Part shown: one piece after another, positions 17,887 through 27,237 of the stretch
Layout: every line of letters starts with the position of its first letter
Position numbering within the stretch: position 1 is the first letter of the stretch
From: Bdellovibrionales bacterium
GTDB lineage: Bacteria; Bdellovibrionota; Bdellovibrionia; Bdellovibrionales; JAMPXM01
Direction: 5' to 3'
Length of the DNA: 64,000 bases
NCBI GenBank assembly: GCA_016713885.1
Contig: JADJOF010000001.1
Coordinates: forward strand, 620,001 to 684,000
Notes under the pieces: model-generated
The model's input: only the letters and a program-made list of their open reading frames with translations
Database searches by the model: none
What the model was told of the DNA's origin: nothing
Program-made: the position numbers and the translations under genes

Positions 17887-17979
17887 CGTCTCCAGCGTCT
17901 AGAATTCCCAACTACGATTTTTGATTATAGACCTAGATTCTGGTATCGCAAGTTATGAAAATGGCGCTGAGGTCATGCA

Positions 17980-18014
17980 AATAATAAAAAAGGAGCGGGT
18001 TCACCGCTCCTTTT
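17980..18014 (-). terminator. Intrinsic terminator of phaR
   Basis: Perfect 11-bp arms AAAAGGAGCGG (17988-17998) and CCGCTCCTTTT (18004-18014) around GTTCA. Read on the minus strand, the hairpin is followed by TTTTTATTATTT, and it lies about 50 bp after the phaR stop. Confidence 0.8.
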
Positions 18015-18064
18015 GCTGTCCGTTGAAGCCATCTTGCGATGGCTCCTCGATGTGACATGCGAGA

Positions 18065-18652
18065 CTAGTTATCGAGAGACTTGTTTGAGTTCGGAAGACT
18101 TGGAGTCTCTTCACTTGCGAACTTGTTTGCGAAGTCTGTCGAATCCGCTTGTGCTGCTTTCGCAACACGGTTCTCAAGAGTTTGCTTCAAATCATCGTTC
18201 GATGTGCGCTCAGGAGCTGCAACCGCAGCCTCTGTGCGAGCAAAGTTCTCAGGAATCGCGCCGAGCTTTGCAAGGTAGCTTGAGATCGAGCCGTTCGCGT
18301 TCTGAATGATCTCGCGCAGTGTGAAGAGCGGAGCATAGGCCGACGCTTTCTTTTCTGCCTCGAAGATGATCTGAGTCAGCGTTGCCGCCGTGATGTCGTT
18401 CTTCGTTTTATTGTCGATGACCATCACTTCTTCGTTGGTGCGAATCATTTTCGCAATATCATCAAGAGTAACATAGCAGCTCTGCTGTGTGTCGTAGAGC
18501 TTGCGGTTCTGATAGCGCTTGATGATCTTTGTCTTCGCGCTTGCGCGGCTTGACGACATGATTGGGTCTTGTCCCTGGCCCACGCCGCTTCCGATTCCGC
18601 CGAAGTTTCCGAAATTTCCGCCGATGCCGTTGTTGATCAAAGTGCCTCCCAT
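18065..18652 (-). CDS. phaR: Polyhydroxyalkanoate synthesis regulator PhaR-like
   Basis: About 195 residues. After a Gly/Asn-rich N-terminus (NFGNFGGIGSGVGQGQD) comes the PHB/PHA accumulation regulator DNA-binding domain: KIIKRYQNRKLYDTQQSCYVTLDDIAKMIR and VIDNKTKNDITAATLTQIIFEAEKK. The C-terminal third is polar and variable. PhaR proteins repress phasin and PHA genes and bind PHA granules. ATG 18652 follows a GGGGGAGAG site; the frame could also open at GTG 18670. No phaC or phasin gene is nearby, so its targets are elsewhere; the lipid operon at 39-44.4 kb includes an SDR reductase that could belong to PHA synthesis. Confidence 0.88.
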   Translation of the reverse strand: MGGTLINNGIGGNFGNFGGIGSGVGQGQDPIMSSSRASAKTKIIKRYQNRKLYDTQQSCYVTLDDIAKMIRTNEEVMVIDNKTKNDITAATLTQIIFEAEKKASAYAPLFTLREIIQNANGSISSYLAKLGAIPENFARTEAAVAAPERTSNDDLKQTLENRVAKAAQADSTDFANKFASEETPSLPNSNKSLDN

Positions 18653-19018
18653 CGGAGATCTCTCCCCCACAGTCTAAATTTTCAAACCCAAATTCAAAAT
18701 CGAGCTCATACGTGCTTCTCGATTTGCTTTGCGAGGCCCCTGTCGGGCGACCGTGCTGGCTCTTCTGATTCTGGAGGAATTCTGAGAACTCCCCCGGGAT
18801 TCAAAATCGCTTCGTGTTATCGGTCGCTTACAAAGTACGAACCTCTTCCCCGAAACCCGAGCGCACCATATTCAGCCCGCCACAGCTTGTCAAGTCAGCC
18901 AAGCATCCCGTTTTCGTTATTGTAAGATACTGAAAATACGTCACTTTTATTAAACATTAAGGGGGTATTGCGGCACCTGAGGGTCTGAATTGGTCGTCTT
19001 TTGGCAAAAAACTCAGTC
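18653..19018. other. Intergenic region between divergent phaR and pseudopilin-like gene
   Basis: About 365 bp with no convincing gene. It should contain the promoters of both divergent genes; the AT-rich stretch 18915-18960 is the most promoter-like, but I see no clear -35/-10 pair. Confidence 0.4.
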
Positions 19019-19648
19019 ATGGCGACTCCCTTCGTCAAAGAGGACCCTTGTTTTGAGGGGGGGTCGGTTAACGCGGTGAGAGCAATGACTGCTGATCGAA
19101 GATTCTTTTCCCGCCGACTTAAGTTTCCGGACCTTGGTGCCGATCCACTGACAAGCCCAATTAAAAGTCCAGCGCACAAGGGAGCCAAGGTGAAAGGAAC
19201 ATCGGATAGCATTCAAATGCGCCGCTTCGGTACCACCGACCTGGCTATCGTATTGGGACTGTGGAGTGCAATGGCGGTCGTGCTGGGCGGCGTGCTCTCG
19301 GAAGTGATGAGCGACTCTGAAACGCCGCGAGCGCGGGCACAGAGTGAGGCCTTCGCTCTGCAACTCGCTCAAAATGCGAGCGTGGCTCAGGCCGCTGGGG
19401 GCGGCGGGCGTGGCCCGGCGTCGACTGGCTCGAATCTGAAGACTGGAGAGCTTGGCAAAGATCCGTGGGGTCGTAGTTATCGCTACCAGGTCTTCGCCGA
19501 TGGAGTCGTGGTGTGGTCTCTGGGAGTGGACGGCAAAGCTGACTCTGAAAAAGCGATAGAGCGTCTCGTTTTGGAACAAGATGCTTCTGGATTTCGTTTT
19601 CAGGGCGATGATGTTGGTTTTCTTAAAGTCGCCCATAAGAACCCGTGA
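19019..19648 (+). CDS. Membrane protein with GspG-like (pseudopilin) C-terminal domain
   Basis: About 209 residues from ATG 19019 (a TTG lies six codons upstream). A basic cytoplasmic region of about 70 residues precedes one hydrophobic helix (LAIVLGLWSAMAVVLGGVLSEVM). The outer part ends in GELGKDPWGRSYRYQVFADGVVVWSLGVDGKADSEKA, the calcium-loop region of type II secretion major pseudopilins (DPWGxxYxYxxPG...SxGxDGxxG). There is no prepilin peptidase site before the helix, so it is an anchored, GspG-like protein rather than a true pilin. No other secretion gene is adjacent. Confidence 0.55.
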   Translation: MATPFVKEDPCFEGGSVNAVRAMTADRRFFSRRLKFPDLGADPLTSPIKSPAHKGAKVKGTSDSIQMRRFGTTDLAIVLGLWSAMAVVLGGVLSEVMSDSETPRARAQSEAFALQLAQNASVAQAAGGGGRGPASTGSNLKTGELGKDPWGRSYRYQVFADGVVVWSLGVDGKADSEKAIERLVLEQDASGFRFQGDDVGFLKVAHKNP

Positions 19649-19762
19649 TTGATCTCACTCCAATTATGGGCTGAGAGTCCGGTTTTTGCGGTTCCTCAAG
19701 CAAAGGTCCGTTAATCCTTCAAGACTGCATCAAATCAGGCCGATTCGAAGAGTGGAGGGTCT

Positions 19763-21667
19763 ATGCCCATTCTTCGAAATCTCGCTGTTTTGAGTTCCGT
19801 TGCCCTGCTTGCGGCTTGTGCAACAAGTCCAAATCGGGAGAGCGTTTATCGCGAGAGCACAGTGGATGTGGTGAATCGGGCTCCGGCTTCGATGTCGATT
19901 CCGGTCGACGTTGAGAGAACTCTTGATAACGACAATATGCGAGCTCAGGCGGACTATCACTTCACGTTGGGTGAAACGTTTGCGCTAGAAGGAAACTCGG
20001 CGCGGGCGATTGAAGAGTACCGCTTGACGTTGATGTACGATCAAAACTCGGTGCAGGTGCGCCTCCGACTCGCCGCTGAGTATGTTAAGCAGGGCATGGT
20101 CAACGAGGCCGTTAAACAGGGAAAAGCGGCAGTAGAGATCGATAATAAAAACGTCGACGCGAAGATGTTGCTTGGTGGGCTTTACTCGTCGTTGCGCACG
20201 TATGACGAAGCCTTGCGTCAGTACGAAGACGTACTGAAACTTGCTCCGGAAAATGACGACGCGCCGATGTTCATTGGCGCATTGTACGCTGAGCAGAAAA
20301 AGTTTGCCGAAGCGGCGGCTCGTTTTGAAAAGCTTGCGAAAAATCCGGAGAATGGGAACGCGCATGTCGCGTGGTACTACCTTGGCCGTGTTCGCCTTGA
20401 GGACAACAAGGACGATGTTGGCGGACGCGCCGAGCACGCGTTCAATCAAGCCGTTCAGATGAAGCCATCGTTTGTGGATCCGCTGCTGGCGCTTGGAGCG
20501 CTGTATGAGTCGACGGGCCGCAAAGAAAAGGCCCTGGCGCTATTTGCGAACTATCAAGAAAAGCACGGCCACAGCGCTGTTGTGGCCGAGACCCTGGCGC
20601 AGATGTATTTAGAGAAAGAAGATTATAAAAAAGCTCTGGCGCAGTTTGCGATTATTGAAGCTGCCGAGCCGGAGGACCTCAATGCTCGGGTCAAAATCGC
20701 TTTCATTTTGATTCAAGAAAAACGTTACCAGGAAGCGATTGTGAAGCTTGAGGACCTCTTGGCCAAAATGCCGACGGCCGACAAGATCCGTTTCTATCTG
20801 GGCGCCGTTTACGAAGAGGTAAAGGACTACAAGTCGGCAATCCCTCATTTCTTACAGATTCAAATGGGCAGCTCATTCTTTGCCGAGTCTCGCGTTCATG
20901 CATCCTATCTGCATAAGCTTTTGAATGAGAGCGACAAGGCGGTTGAGGTGATTGAGGCGGCGATTAAAGAAATGCCAGATCATGCGCCCTTCTACACCCT
21001 GTATGCCTCTCACCTCGACGATCGTCGAGAGCACAAGAAGGCGCTTTCGATGTTGAAAGATGCGGTGAAGCGTTTTTCGCAGAATGCGCAACTGCACTAC
21101 TACTTGGGCAATATGTATGACCGCGTTGGCGACAAGACGGCGACGATTGACACAATGAAAAAGGTGCTGGCGCTTGAAGAAGATCACGTTCAAGCGTTGA
21201 ACTACCTTGCCTACACTTATGCCGACACCGGCAGTGATTTGGAGTCTGCGGAGAAGCTGGCTCGTCGCGCGCTCGAATTGAAGCCGCAAGACGGCTATGT
21301 TCTCGATACATTGGGCTGGGTTCTTTTCAAGAAGGGACTATTTGAGGAGTCGGTCAAGATTTTAGAAGACGCGCATCGTCTACAGCCTGAAGAGGCGATC
21401 ATTGCGGATCACTTGGGCGACGCTTACTATTACTTCCGAATGCCCGAGCGAGCGAAGCGGCTTTATGAAAAAGCGGCAAGCCTCGCTGAGGAGCAGGCCG
21501 CAGCTGCTGAAAAGGCAGCGAGAGCGGCACAGGCGGAAGGTGGACATGACAAAGGCACAGATACAAGTGGCGTTTCGCCAGAAAAGATTCGAGCGAAGAT
21601 CGTTATCGTCGATCGTCAGATGGACGACTCGGGAAAAACTGGCCGGCAGCCGGCTTCGAGCAAATAG
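19763..21667 (+). CDS. TPR-repeat lipoprotein
   Basis: 634 residues. The N-terminus is a lipoprotein signal with lipobox LLAAC (Cys at about residue 19). About twelve tetratricopeptide repeats follow, such as YHFTLGETFALEGNSARAIEEYR, AKMLLGGLYSSLRTYDEALRQYE and ALNYLAYTYADTGSDLESAEKLARRALELKPQDGYVLDTLGWVLFK. The C-terminus is Ala-rich and charged. It would be an outer-membrane-attached scaffold. The next gene, a second lipoprotein, overlaps its 3' end, and this pairing (TPR lipoprotein plus LolB-like lipoprotein) suggests a role in envelope biogenesis or lipoprotein sorting (inference). Confidence 0.85.
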   Translation: MPILRNLAVLSSVALLAACATSPNRESVYRESTVDVVNRAPASMSIPVDVERTLDNDNMRAQADYHFTLGETFALEGNSARAIEEYRLTLMYDQNSVQVRLRLAAEYVKQGMVNEAVKQGKAAVEIDNKNVDAKMLLGGLYSSLRTYDEALRQYEDVLKLAPENDDAPMFIGALYAEQKKFAEAAARFEKLAKNPENGNAHVAWYYLGRVRLEDNKDDVGGRAEHAFNQAVQMKPSFVDPLLALGALYESTGRKEKALALFANYQEKHGHSAVVAETLAQMYLEKEDYKKALAQFAIIEAAEPEDLNARVKIAFILIQEKRYQEAIVKLEDLLAKMPTADKIRFYLGAVYEEVKDYKSAIPHFLQIQMGSSFFAESRVHASYLHKLLNESDKAVEVIEAAIKEMPDHAPFYTLYASHLDDRREHKKALSMLKDAVKRFSQNAQLHYYLGNMYDRVGDKTATIDTMKKVLALEEDHVQALNYLAYTYADTGSDLESAEKLARRALELKPQDGYVLDTLGWVLFKKGLFEESVKILEDAHRLQPEEAIIADHLGDAYYYFRMPERAKRLYEKAASLAEEQAAAAEKAARAAQAEGGHDKGTDTSGVSPEKIRAKIVIVDRQMDDSGKTGRQPASSK

Positions 21668-22343
21668 ATTCATCTTACTTCTCATTTTCACCGGCTGTGC
21701 AACGGCTCCGAAAGTTTCGGGGCCGTCACATTTTCAGCCCGTGCAATCTGAATTCGGCCAGTGGCGAGGATCGGGCAAGGTTACGCGATCAAGCAAAACG
21801 AATGACGGTGTACGCAAAGAGAGCTGGTCGATTTCGCTAGAGGTTGTATCGCGCACGCCGGGTTATGGTCGTATCGAAATCACGGGCACGATGGGCGTCT
21901 ACGGTGGAACGATTGCGTGGACCCCGCAAGGAACGCGATTGCTTTTGCCGACCATGCGAAAGTTTTTATTTTCTGAGACGTCGCCGACAGCGTTTAAGTC
22001 GGTTTTGCCGGTTGAGCTGTCGCCGCTTTGGCTGGAGAAAATTGTTTTCCGCAACGAGTTTAACTCCGACGAAATGAAGCGGGCCGGATTTGAGTGTTTA
22101 AAGCAATCGACGGGTGAACTGAGTGAAGTCTGTCATTCAGAGCGGGCGCGTGTGGAGCGGCGTTATGGTTCTGATGGGCGAATCTACATTGTGGCGAGCA
22201 GTCAGCGAAGCGATGGTGAGGCCGGGACCTTGGAGCTCGAGTTGTCAGAGGTCCGGTCTAAGGTCCAGGAGCGCGATGCACTTTGGATTCTTGAACCACC
22301 GCCGGGGTTCAAAGTTCTTGGTCGACCTAAGTCCTCCTTATAG
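21546..22343 (+). CDS. LolB-like outer-membrane lipoprotein
   Basis: The mature part begins at Cys in ANRFILLLIFTGCATAP. It continues with a beta-rich domain (FGQWRGSGKVTR, WSISLEVVSRTPGYGRIEITGTMGVYGGTIAWTPQG, LLLPTMRKFLF, LPVELSPLWLEKIVF), laid out like LolB/LppX-type lipid-binding barrels; the resemblance is structural and moderate. The start is uncertain because the gene overlaps the TPR gene by more than 100 bp: ATG 21546 has a GGAAGGTGG site but gives a long basic leader before the signal helix; GTG 21564 is another option. Confidence 0.6.
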   Translation: MTKAQIQVAFRQKRFERRSLSSIVRWTTREKLAGSRLRANRFILLLIFTGCATAPKVSGPSHFQPVQSEFGQWRGSGKVTRSSKTNDGVRKESWSISLEVVSRTPGYGRIEITGTMGVYGGTIAWTPQGTRLLLPTMRKFLFSETSPTAFKSVLPVELSPLWLEKIVFRNEFNSDEMKRAGFECLKQSTGELSEVCHSERARVERRYGSDGRIYIVASSQRSDGEAGTLELELSEVRSKVQERDALWILEPPPGFKVLGRPKSSL

Positions 22344-22533
22344 TTCGCATCACTGTAAGTGGCATGAGCTGTGCGGTGGTTTGTATCAAATCGACGCCAC
22401 CATGTAGGTCTTTCGATGACGCCTCGTTTTCTTTTGGAGCATTCGTTCTCCTCTGTCACACTTTTAATAAGGCGAACGTCTCGTCATGAGTCGTCGAGTC
22501 GACGGCACAACGAGCCGGCAGGGAGGTTAGTCG

Positions 22534-24612
22534 ATGTCGAATTCAAATATCGATTTCGCAAGTATCATCAAGGATTGGAATGGCAATCAAAAGTACCGCG
22601 ACCTCACTTGGTCGGGAACTTTTAACGACTATCTCGCGTTGGTGAAAGAAAACCCCAAGATTACGCGTAACGCTTTTCAGCGCATGTTCGATATGGTGGT
22701 TGAAAAGGGTACTGACGAGTACACGGAATTCAAAAAACAAATCATTCGTTATAAGTTTTTTGACGATGCTGAGAACGACGGTCGCGACGCTGTTTTTGGC
22801 CTCGACGTTCCATTGATGAAACTCGTGAATGTTCTGCGTTCTGCGGCGCTCGGTTACGGAACCGAAAAGCGTGTTATTCTCCTTCATGGTCCGGTTGGTT
22901 CTGCGAAGTCCACGATCTGTCGGCTGTTGAAGCGCGGAGTGGAGCAGTACTCGAAAATGGATCAAGGTGCGATGTTCACCTTTGAATGGATTGATGAAAA
23001 GGGTGACTTGCAGGGCATGCTGGGCAAGGACGTTCGAGTTTATCCGTCGCCCATGCACGAAGAGCCGTTGTTATTGATTCCCGAAGATCTTCGCCCCAAG
23101 GTGATCGAAGAGTTGAACCGCGGCAACAAATCTGACTTTCGTGTCAATATCGAGGGCGAGCTTTCGCCGCCGTCACGCTTTATCTTTCGCCAATTGATGG
23201 AGCGCTATCACGGCGACCTGACCAAGGTGCTTTCGCATATTCGCGTAAAGCGGTTGGTGTTGAGTGAGTCAGATCGCATCGGCATCGGCACCTTCCAGCC
23301 GAAAGACGAAAAAAACCAAGACTCAACGGAGCTTACTGGCGACATCAACTATCGGAAGATTGCCGAGTATGGATCAGACTCAGATCCGCGAGCATTCAAC
23401 TTCGATGGCGAGTTTAACGTCGCCAACCGTGGCGTCATTGAGTTTGTCGAGGTCCTCAAGCTCGACGTGGCATTCCTTTACGATCTTCTCGGTGCTTCGC
23501 AAGAGCATCGTGTGAAGCCGAAGAAATTTGCGCAGACACATATCGACGAAGTCATCATTGGCCACACGAACGAGCCAGAATATCGCCGTCTCCAGGACAA
23601 CGAGTTCATGGAAGCCCTGCGTGATCGCACGGTGAAGATCGACATTCCGTACATCACGAAGTGGCGCCACGAGGTGAATATCTACAAAAAAGACTTCAAC
23701 TCAAGGAAGCTTCGTGGAATTTCAATTGCTCCGCACACAGTGGAAATGGCTGGTATGTGGGCGGTCCTGACTCGTCTCGAAAAGCCGAAGAAGGCCAACC
23801 TCACGCGGCTGCAAAAGATGAAGCTGTATGACGGCAAGACGCTGCCAAATTACACTGAAGACAACGTTAAGGAGCTTCGCAAGGAATCGATCCGCGAAGG
23901 TTTGGATGGAATTTCTCCGCGCTATATTCAAGATAAGCTTTCAAATGCCTTGGTGAACGCTCAACAGAACAACCGCGGCTCGGTGAATCCCTTCATGGTG
24001 ATGAACGAGCTCGAGTCGGGTCTGCGGCATCATTCTCTAATTGCCAACGAGGAACTGAAGGCCGAGTACCGCGAACTTCTTGGCGTTGTGAAGCAGGAGT
24101 ATGAAGAGATCATCAAAGGCGAGGTTCAGAGAGCGATTTCGGCCGATGACTCTGCGCTTGCGCGTCTTTGTGCGAACTACATCGACAACGTGAAGGCCTA
24201 TACGCAAAAGGAGCGTGTTCGCAACCACTTCACGGGCCAAGATGAGGAACCAGATGAGCGCCTGATGCGATCGATCGAGGAAAAAATCGAGATTCCAGAT
24301 TCTCGAAAAGATGATTTCCGTCGGGAGATCATGAACTACATCGGCGCACTCTCACTTGAGGGCAAGAAGTTCGACTACAAGACAAACGAGCGTCTCCATA
24401 AGGCTTTGGAGCTGAAGCTTTTTGAAGATCAGAAAGACTCAATCAAGCTAACCTCTTTGGTCTCGTCGGTTGTCGACAAAGAGACGCAGGAGAAAATCGA
24501 CGTCGTGAAATCGCGTTTGATCAAGGACTATGGATACGACGAAATTTCAGCGACCGATGTTCTGCACTATGTAGCGAGCATTTTTGCTCGCGGAGATGTG
24601 AAGAATAAATAG
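22534..24612 (+). CDS. prkA: PrkA family serine protein kinase
   Basis: 692 residues, the usual PrkA/YeaG length. The AAA+ N-terminal part has the P-loop LLHGPVGSAKSTICRLLKRG (near residue 118), and the C-terminal PrkA kinase-like domain follows (FRREIMNYIGALSLEGKKFDYKTNERLHKALELKLFEDQKD). It heads the conserved prkA-yeaH-spoVR operon: the next start is 2 bp after its stop. PrkA family proteins act in stationary-phase and stress responses or sporulation in different bacteria; here the role is presumably stress-related. A GGGAGG site precedes ATG 22534. The 190 bp upstream should carry the promoter, but no clear consensus is seen. Confidence 0.95.
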   Translation: MSNSNIDFASIIKDWNGNQKYRDLTWSGTFNDYLALVKENPKITRNAFQRMFDMVVEKGTDEYTEFKKQIIRYKFFDDAENDGRDAVFGLDVPLMKLVNVLRSAALGYGTEKRVILLHGPVGSAKSTICRLLKRGVEQYSKMDQGAMFTFEWIDEKGDLQGMLGKDVRVYPSPMHEEPLLLIPEDLRPKVIEELNRGNKSDFRVNIEGELSPPSRFIFRQLMERYHGDLTKVLSHIRVKRLVLSESDRIGIGTFQPKDEKNQDSTELTGDINYRKIAEYGSDSDPRAFNFDGEFNVANRGVIEFVEVLKLDVAFLYDLLGASQEHRVKPKKFAQTHIDEVIIGHTNEPEYRRLQDNEFMEALRDRTVKIDIPYITKWRHEVNIYKKDFNSRKLRGISIAPHTVEMAGMWAVLTRLEKPKKANLTRLQKMKLYDGKTLPNYTEDNVKELRKESIREGLDGISPRYIQDKLSNALVNAQQNNRGSVNPFMVMNELESGLRHHSLIANEELKAEYRELLGVVKQEYEEIIKGEVQRAISADDSALARLCANYIDNVKAYTQKERVRNHFTGQDEEPDERLMRSIEEKIEIPDSRKDDFRREIMNYIGALSLEGKKFDYKTNERLHKALELKLFEDQKDSIKLTSLVSSVVDKETQEKIDVVKSRLIKDYGYDEISATDVLHYVASIFARGDVKNK

Positions 24613-24613
24613 T

Positions 24614-25711
24614 ATGGCAATTAGGGAAGACCACAGTCGGTTCAGGGATATCATCCGGGGCCGCATTAAAGAGAACTTCAAGAAGTACGTTTCCCAAGGC
24701 GAGATGATTGGGAAGCGAGAGAATGACTTCGTGAAAATTCCGGTCCCCTATATCGACATTCCTCGCTTTAAATACGGACCGAAACAGCGCGGCGGCGTTG
24801 GTCAGGGACAGGGCAGTCCCGGCGATCCGATGAATGGTGAGCCGCAAGAGGGAACGGGAGAGGCCGGAAACCAACCGGGTGAGCATCAGCTTGAGGTTGA
24901 TGTTTCGATGGAGGACTTGGCACAAATCCTTGGCGAAGAGCTTGAGCTTCCCGATATTAAGCCAAAAGGTCGGCCCAAAATGGACGCGATTAAAAATCGC
25001 TACAACGGCATCGCGCCGGTGGGACCTGCCGGACTTCGCCACTTCAAATCGAGTTATAAACGCGCACTACAGCGCTACATCTCGAGCGGAGTGTACACAC
25101 CAGAAACGCCGGTGATTGTTCCTATTCGCGGCGACTTTCGCTACCGATCATTTAAACCCGTGGTTCAGCCTCAGGCGAACGCTGTTGTCATTTATATGAT
25201 GGACGTGTCGGGATCGATGGGTGAAGAGCAGAAAGAGATCGTCCGACTTGAGAGCTTTTGGATCAATACATGGCTGAAGAAGCACTACAAGGGGCTTGAG
25301 GCTCGCTTCATTATTCACGATGCGACAGCGAAAGAAGTCGACGAGAAGACTTTTTTTTCAACGAGCGAATCGGGCGGAACGCTGATCAGTTCGGCTTATA
25401 AGCTGACGAAAGAGATTATTGAGGCCGACTATCCGCCGAATGAGTGGAATATTTATCCCTTTCATTTTTCGGACGGCGACAATTGGTCCGGTGAAGACAC
25501 GCGTCTTTGCATGCGTCTACTCCAGGAGTTCTTTCTGCCGAACGTGAATCAGTTTGGCTATGGCCAGGTCGAGTCTAAGTATGGCAGTGGTCAGTTTGCA
25601 AAAGACCTTGAGCGTGAGTTCCCGAATGACGATCGCCTCGTTGTCTCGAAGATAGAGAACCGCGACAAGATCTTGGGTTCAATTAAAGACTTCCTCGGAA
25701 AGGGACGTTGA
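24614..25711 (+). CDS. yeaH: YeaH/YhbH family protein (DUF444, VWA-like)
   Basis: 365 residues. The N-terminal half has a basic start (DHSRFRDIIRGRIKENFKKYVSQGEMIG) and a Gly/Gln-rich linker; the C-terminal half is a von Willebrand A-like fold with a MIDAS-type motif YMMDVSGSMGEEQK (near residue 195) and SGGTLISSAYKL. These proteins always travel with PrkA and SpoVR. It overlaps spoVR by 4 bp (ATGA), so the pair is translationally coupled. Confidence 0.93.
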   Translation: MAIREDHSRFRDIIRGRIKENFKKYVSQGEMIGKRENDFVKIPVPYIDIPRFKYGPKQRGGVGQGQGSPGDPMNGEPQEGTGEAGNQPGEHQLEVDVSMEDLAQILGEELELPDIKPKGRPKMDAIKNRYNGIAPVGPAGLRHFKSSYKRALQRYISSGVYTPETPVIVPIRGDFRYRSFKPVVQPQANAVVIYMMDVSGSMGEEQKEIVRLESFWINTWLKKHYKGLEARFIIHDATAKEVDEKTFFSTSESGGTLISSAYKLTKEIIEADYPPNEWNIYPFHFSDGDNWSGEDTRLCMRLLQEFFLPNVNQFGYGQVESKYGSGQFAKDLEREFPNDDRLVVSKIENRDKILGSIKDFLGKGR

Positions 25712-27234
25712 TGGCCAACCTCACGCCTGAGCTTGAGAAGTGGCGCTTGAAGATTTTGAAAGTGGCCGAGGGCTATGGCCTCGACATGTTTGAGACGATA
25801 TTTGAGATGATCACTTACGATCAGATCAATCAGTTCGCGGCTTATGGCGGTTTTCCAGTGCGTTATCCACATTGGCGCTTTGGAATGGAGTACGAGCAGC
25901 TTTCAAAGAGCTACGAGTACGGTCTATCTAAAATTTACGAAATGGTTGTCAATACAGACCCCTGCTACGCCTACCTGATGGAAGGCAATCGCATGGTGGA
26001 TCAAAAGCTGGTGATGGCTCACGTCTACGGCCATTGCGACTTCTTTAAAAATAACCAGTGGTTTGCACCAACAAATCGCAAAATGATGGATCAAATGGCA
26101 AACCACGCGACGCGGATTCGGCGCTATACGGACCGCTATGGTGTGGATGTGGTGGAAGACTTTGTGGACAAGATTCTGTCCATGGAGAATCTGATCGACC
26201 GTTATTCTCCATATATCAAAAAGAGTTCAGAGAAGGAGCGACAGGACGAAGAGGCGAAACGCTCGGAAGTGTCGCTCTTGCGCGTCAATCGCGACTACAT
26301 GGATGAGTACATCAATCCTCAAGAGTTTGTCGATCATCAGAGAAAGCGCCAGGCCGAAGAGGCATCTCGCTCGATGAAGTTTCCGGCTGAGCCAGAACGC
26401 GATATTTTGCAGTTTCTCATGCACTACGCTCCTCTTAAGAACTGGCAACAGGACATTATCTCGATCATTCGAGATGAGGCCTACTATTTTGCGCCGCAGG
26501 GAATGACCAAGATCATGAACGAGGGCTGGGCATCCTATTGGCATTCCAAAATCATGACTCAGGATATTCTCTCCGACTCTGAGATCATTGACTTTGCCGA
26601 CGCCCATTCGGGGACGATGGCGATGGCGCCGGGTGGATTCAACCCATACAAAGTGGGCATCGAGCTGTTCCGCGATATTGAAGATCGATGGAACAAGGGG
26701 CGTTTTGGCAAAGAGTGGAATGAGTGCGATGACATTCAGGCCAAGGCCAACTGGGATTTAAAACTTGGTCTTGGGCGCGAGAAGATCTTTGAAGTTCGTC
26801 GGAACTTCAACGACGTCACATTTATCGACGAATTTTTGACCGAGGATTTTTGCGTTCGCAATAAGATGTTCGTTTATAAGTTCAATAAACGAACGGGGCA
26901 GTACGAGGTCGACACTCGCGATTTCGGGCAGGTGAAGAAACAGTTCCTCTTTCAGCTGACGAACTTTGGGCAACCCATCATTCAGGTTGAAGATGCGAAC
27001 TTTGAGAATCGCGGCGAGCTCTTATTGACCCATCGCTTTGAAGGCATCGATATGCAGCCCAACTATATGGTTGAAACGCTCAAGAATGTGCAGGTCATTT
27101 GGGGGCGACCGGTGAACCTTGCGACCGTTCAAGATCAGCAGCCAAAGCTGTATCGTTTTGATGGTAAAGAGATTCATGAAATTGCGATTGGCCAACCGCC
27201 GAGCGAATCGGCGGTATCGGACTCGGAACACTAA
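25708..27234 (+). CDS. spoVR: SpoVR family protein
   Basis: 508 residues of the SpoVR/YcgB family. Recognisable blocks are FGMEYEQLSKSYEYGLSKIYEMVVNTDPCYAYLMEGN, MVMAHVYGHCDFFKNN (with variation), EPERDILQFLMHYAPLKNWQQDIISIIRDEAYYFAPQGMTKIMNEGWASYWHS and FNPYKVGIELFRDIEDRWNKGRFG. The family is needed for spore cortex in Bacillus but is widespread in non-sporulating bacteria with prkA and yeaH. Complete; its stop lies 3 bp from the stop of the convergent ankyrin gene. Confidence 0.94.
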   Translation: MMANLTPELEKWRLKILKVAEGYGLDMFETIFEMITYDQINQFAAYGGFPVRYPHWRFGMEYEQLSKSYEYGLSKIYEMVVNTDPCYAYLMEGNRMVDQKLVMAHVYGHCDFFKNNQWFAPTNRKMMDQMANHATRIRRYTDRYGVDVVEDFVDKILSMENLIDRYSPYIKKSSEKERQDEEAKRSEVSLLRVNRDYMDEYINPQEFVDHQRKRQAEEASRSMKFPAEPERDILQFLMHYAPLKNWQQDIISIIRDEAYYFAPQGMTKIMNEGWASYWHSKIMTQDILSDSEIIDFADAHSGTMAMAPGGFNPYKVGIELFRDIEDRWNKGRFGKEWNECDDIQAKANWDLKLGLGREKIFEVRRNFNDVTFIDEFLTEDFCVRNKMFVYKFNKRTGQYEVDTRDFGQVKKQFLFQLTNFGQPIIQVEDANFENRGELLLTHRFEGIDMQPNYMVETLKNVQVIWGRPVNLATVQDQQPKLYRFDGKEIHEIAIGQPPSESAVSDSEH

Positions 27235-27237
27235 GTT

